From: Odontocerum albicorne
Taxonomy: Eukaryota; Arthropoda; Insecta; Trichoptera; Odontoceridae
Direction: 5' to 3'
DNA length: 64,000 bases
Assembly: GCA_949825065.1 (NCBI GenBank)
Contig: OX463849.1
Span: 34,553,199 to 34,617,198 of the forward strand
The translations under genes and the position numbers were made by a program. The notes beneath the pieces were generated by a model, which searched no databases, had not been told where the DNA came from, and saw nothing but the letters and a program-made list of their open reading frames with translations. This document shows, piece by piece, positions 63,931 to 64,000 of this stretch (the stretch's first letter is position 1; each line of letters starts with the position of its first letter).

Positions 63931-64000
63931 TACCATGTGTAAATTCCGATTGAATATCTTTAAACCTAGATTCTACTATAAACAGTCACCATTGCTTATC

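Noticed and set aside
1..64000. A previously undescribed multi-gene system or gene cluster
   Set aside because: No set of adjacent, co-oriented intact genes exists. All strong protein signals belong to known transposon families, plus one histone fragment.

Overview
This window looks like nuclear DNA from an arthropod, most likely an insect. It is AT-rich and has no operon-like gene packing and no long open frames. It is full of decayed LINE retrotransposons, mariner/Tc1-type, hAT-like and piggyBac-like DNA elements, tRNA-headed SINEs and minisatellites. The only sequence resembling a host gene is a short GC-rich open frame at 62013-62264 that encodes the C-terminal two thirds of histone H2B. 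It looks like a truncated, diverged copy. I found no intact host gene, no true tRNA or rRNA gene and no CRISPR array. The species cannot be named from the sequence alone. || Layout. 1-8 kb: three LINE families (called A, B and C here), a composite Tc1/mariner element (2454-3168), a mariner transposase ruin (4321-4990), LINE D and E ends and two strong hairpins. 8.5-14 kb: repeat-poor DNA, then a 1.3-kb minisatellite with a 340-bp higher-order period (10968-12271), a LINE split by an hAT-like MITE with an 8-bp target duplication (12320-13025), and a 13-bp satellite. 14.6-20.6 kb: two internally deleted mariner/Tc1 elements, a 60-bp satellite and a second copy of the composite element. 21-41 kb: LINE B fragments on both strands, SINEs, a piggyBac-like MITE, and satellites of 33 bp and about 100 bp. 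41-54 kb: LINE families A, B, F, H and I, including an RTE-type reverse transcriptase palm with a recognisable FADD motif (47895-48765). 54-64 kb: a nearly identical inverted pair of LINE E ends (54545-55380 and 60986-61680), a 70-bp array with a single dispersed relative, reverse transcriptase fragments, the H2B-like frame, and a tRNA-headed SINE whose tail matches the 3' end of LINE D. || How the parts relate. These are layers of insertions, not cooperating genes. LINE B is the commonest family (over 20 fragments), is badly broken, and is in places rearranged or expanded into satellite. LINE E and LINE C have the cleanest frames and look youngest. The tRNA-headed SINEs share their tail with LINE D, which suggests LINE D supplied their mobilising enzyme. 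Family letters are local names; relationships were judged by eye from translated motifs and shared nucleotide blocks.
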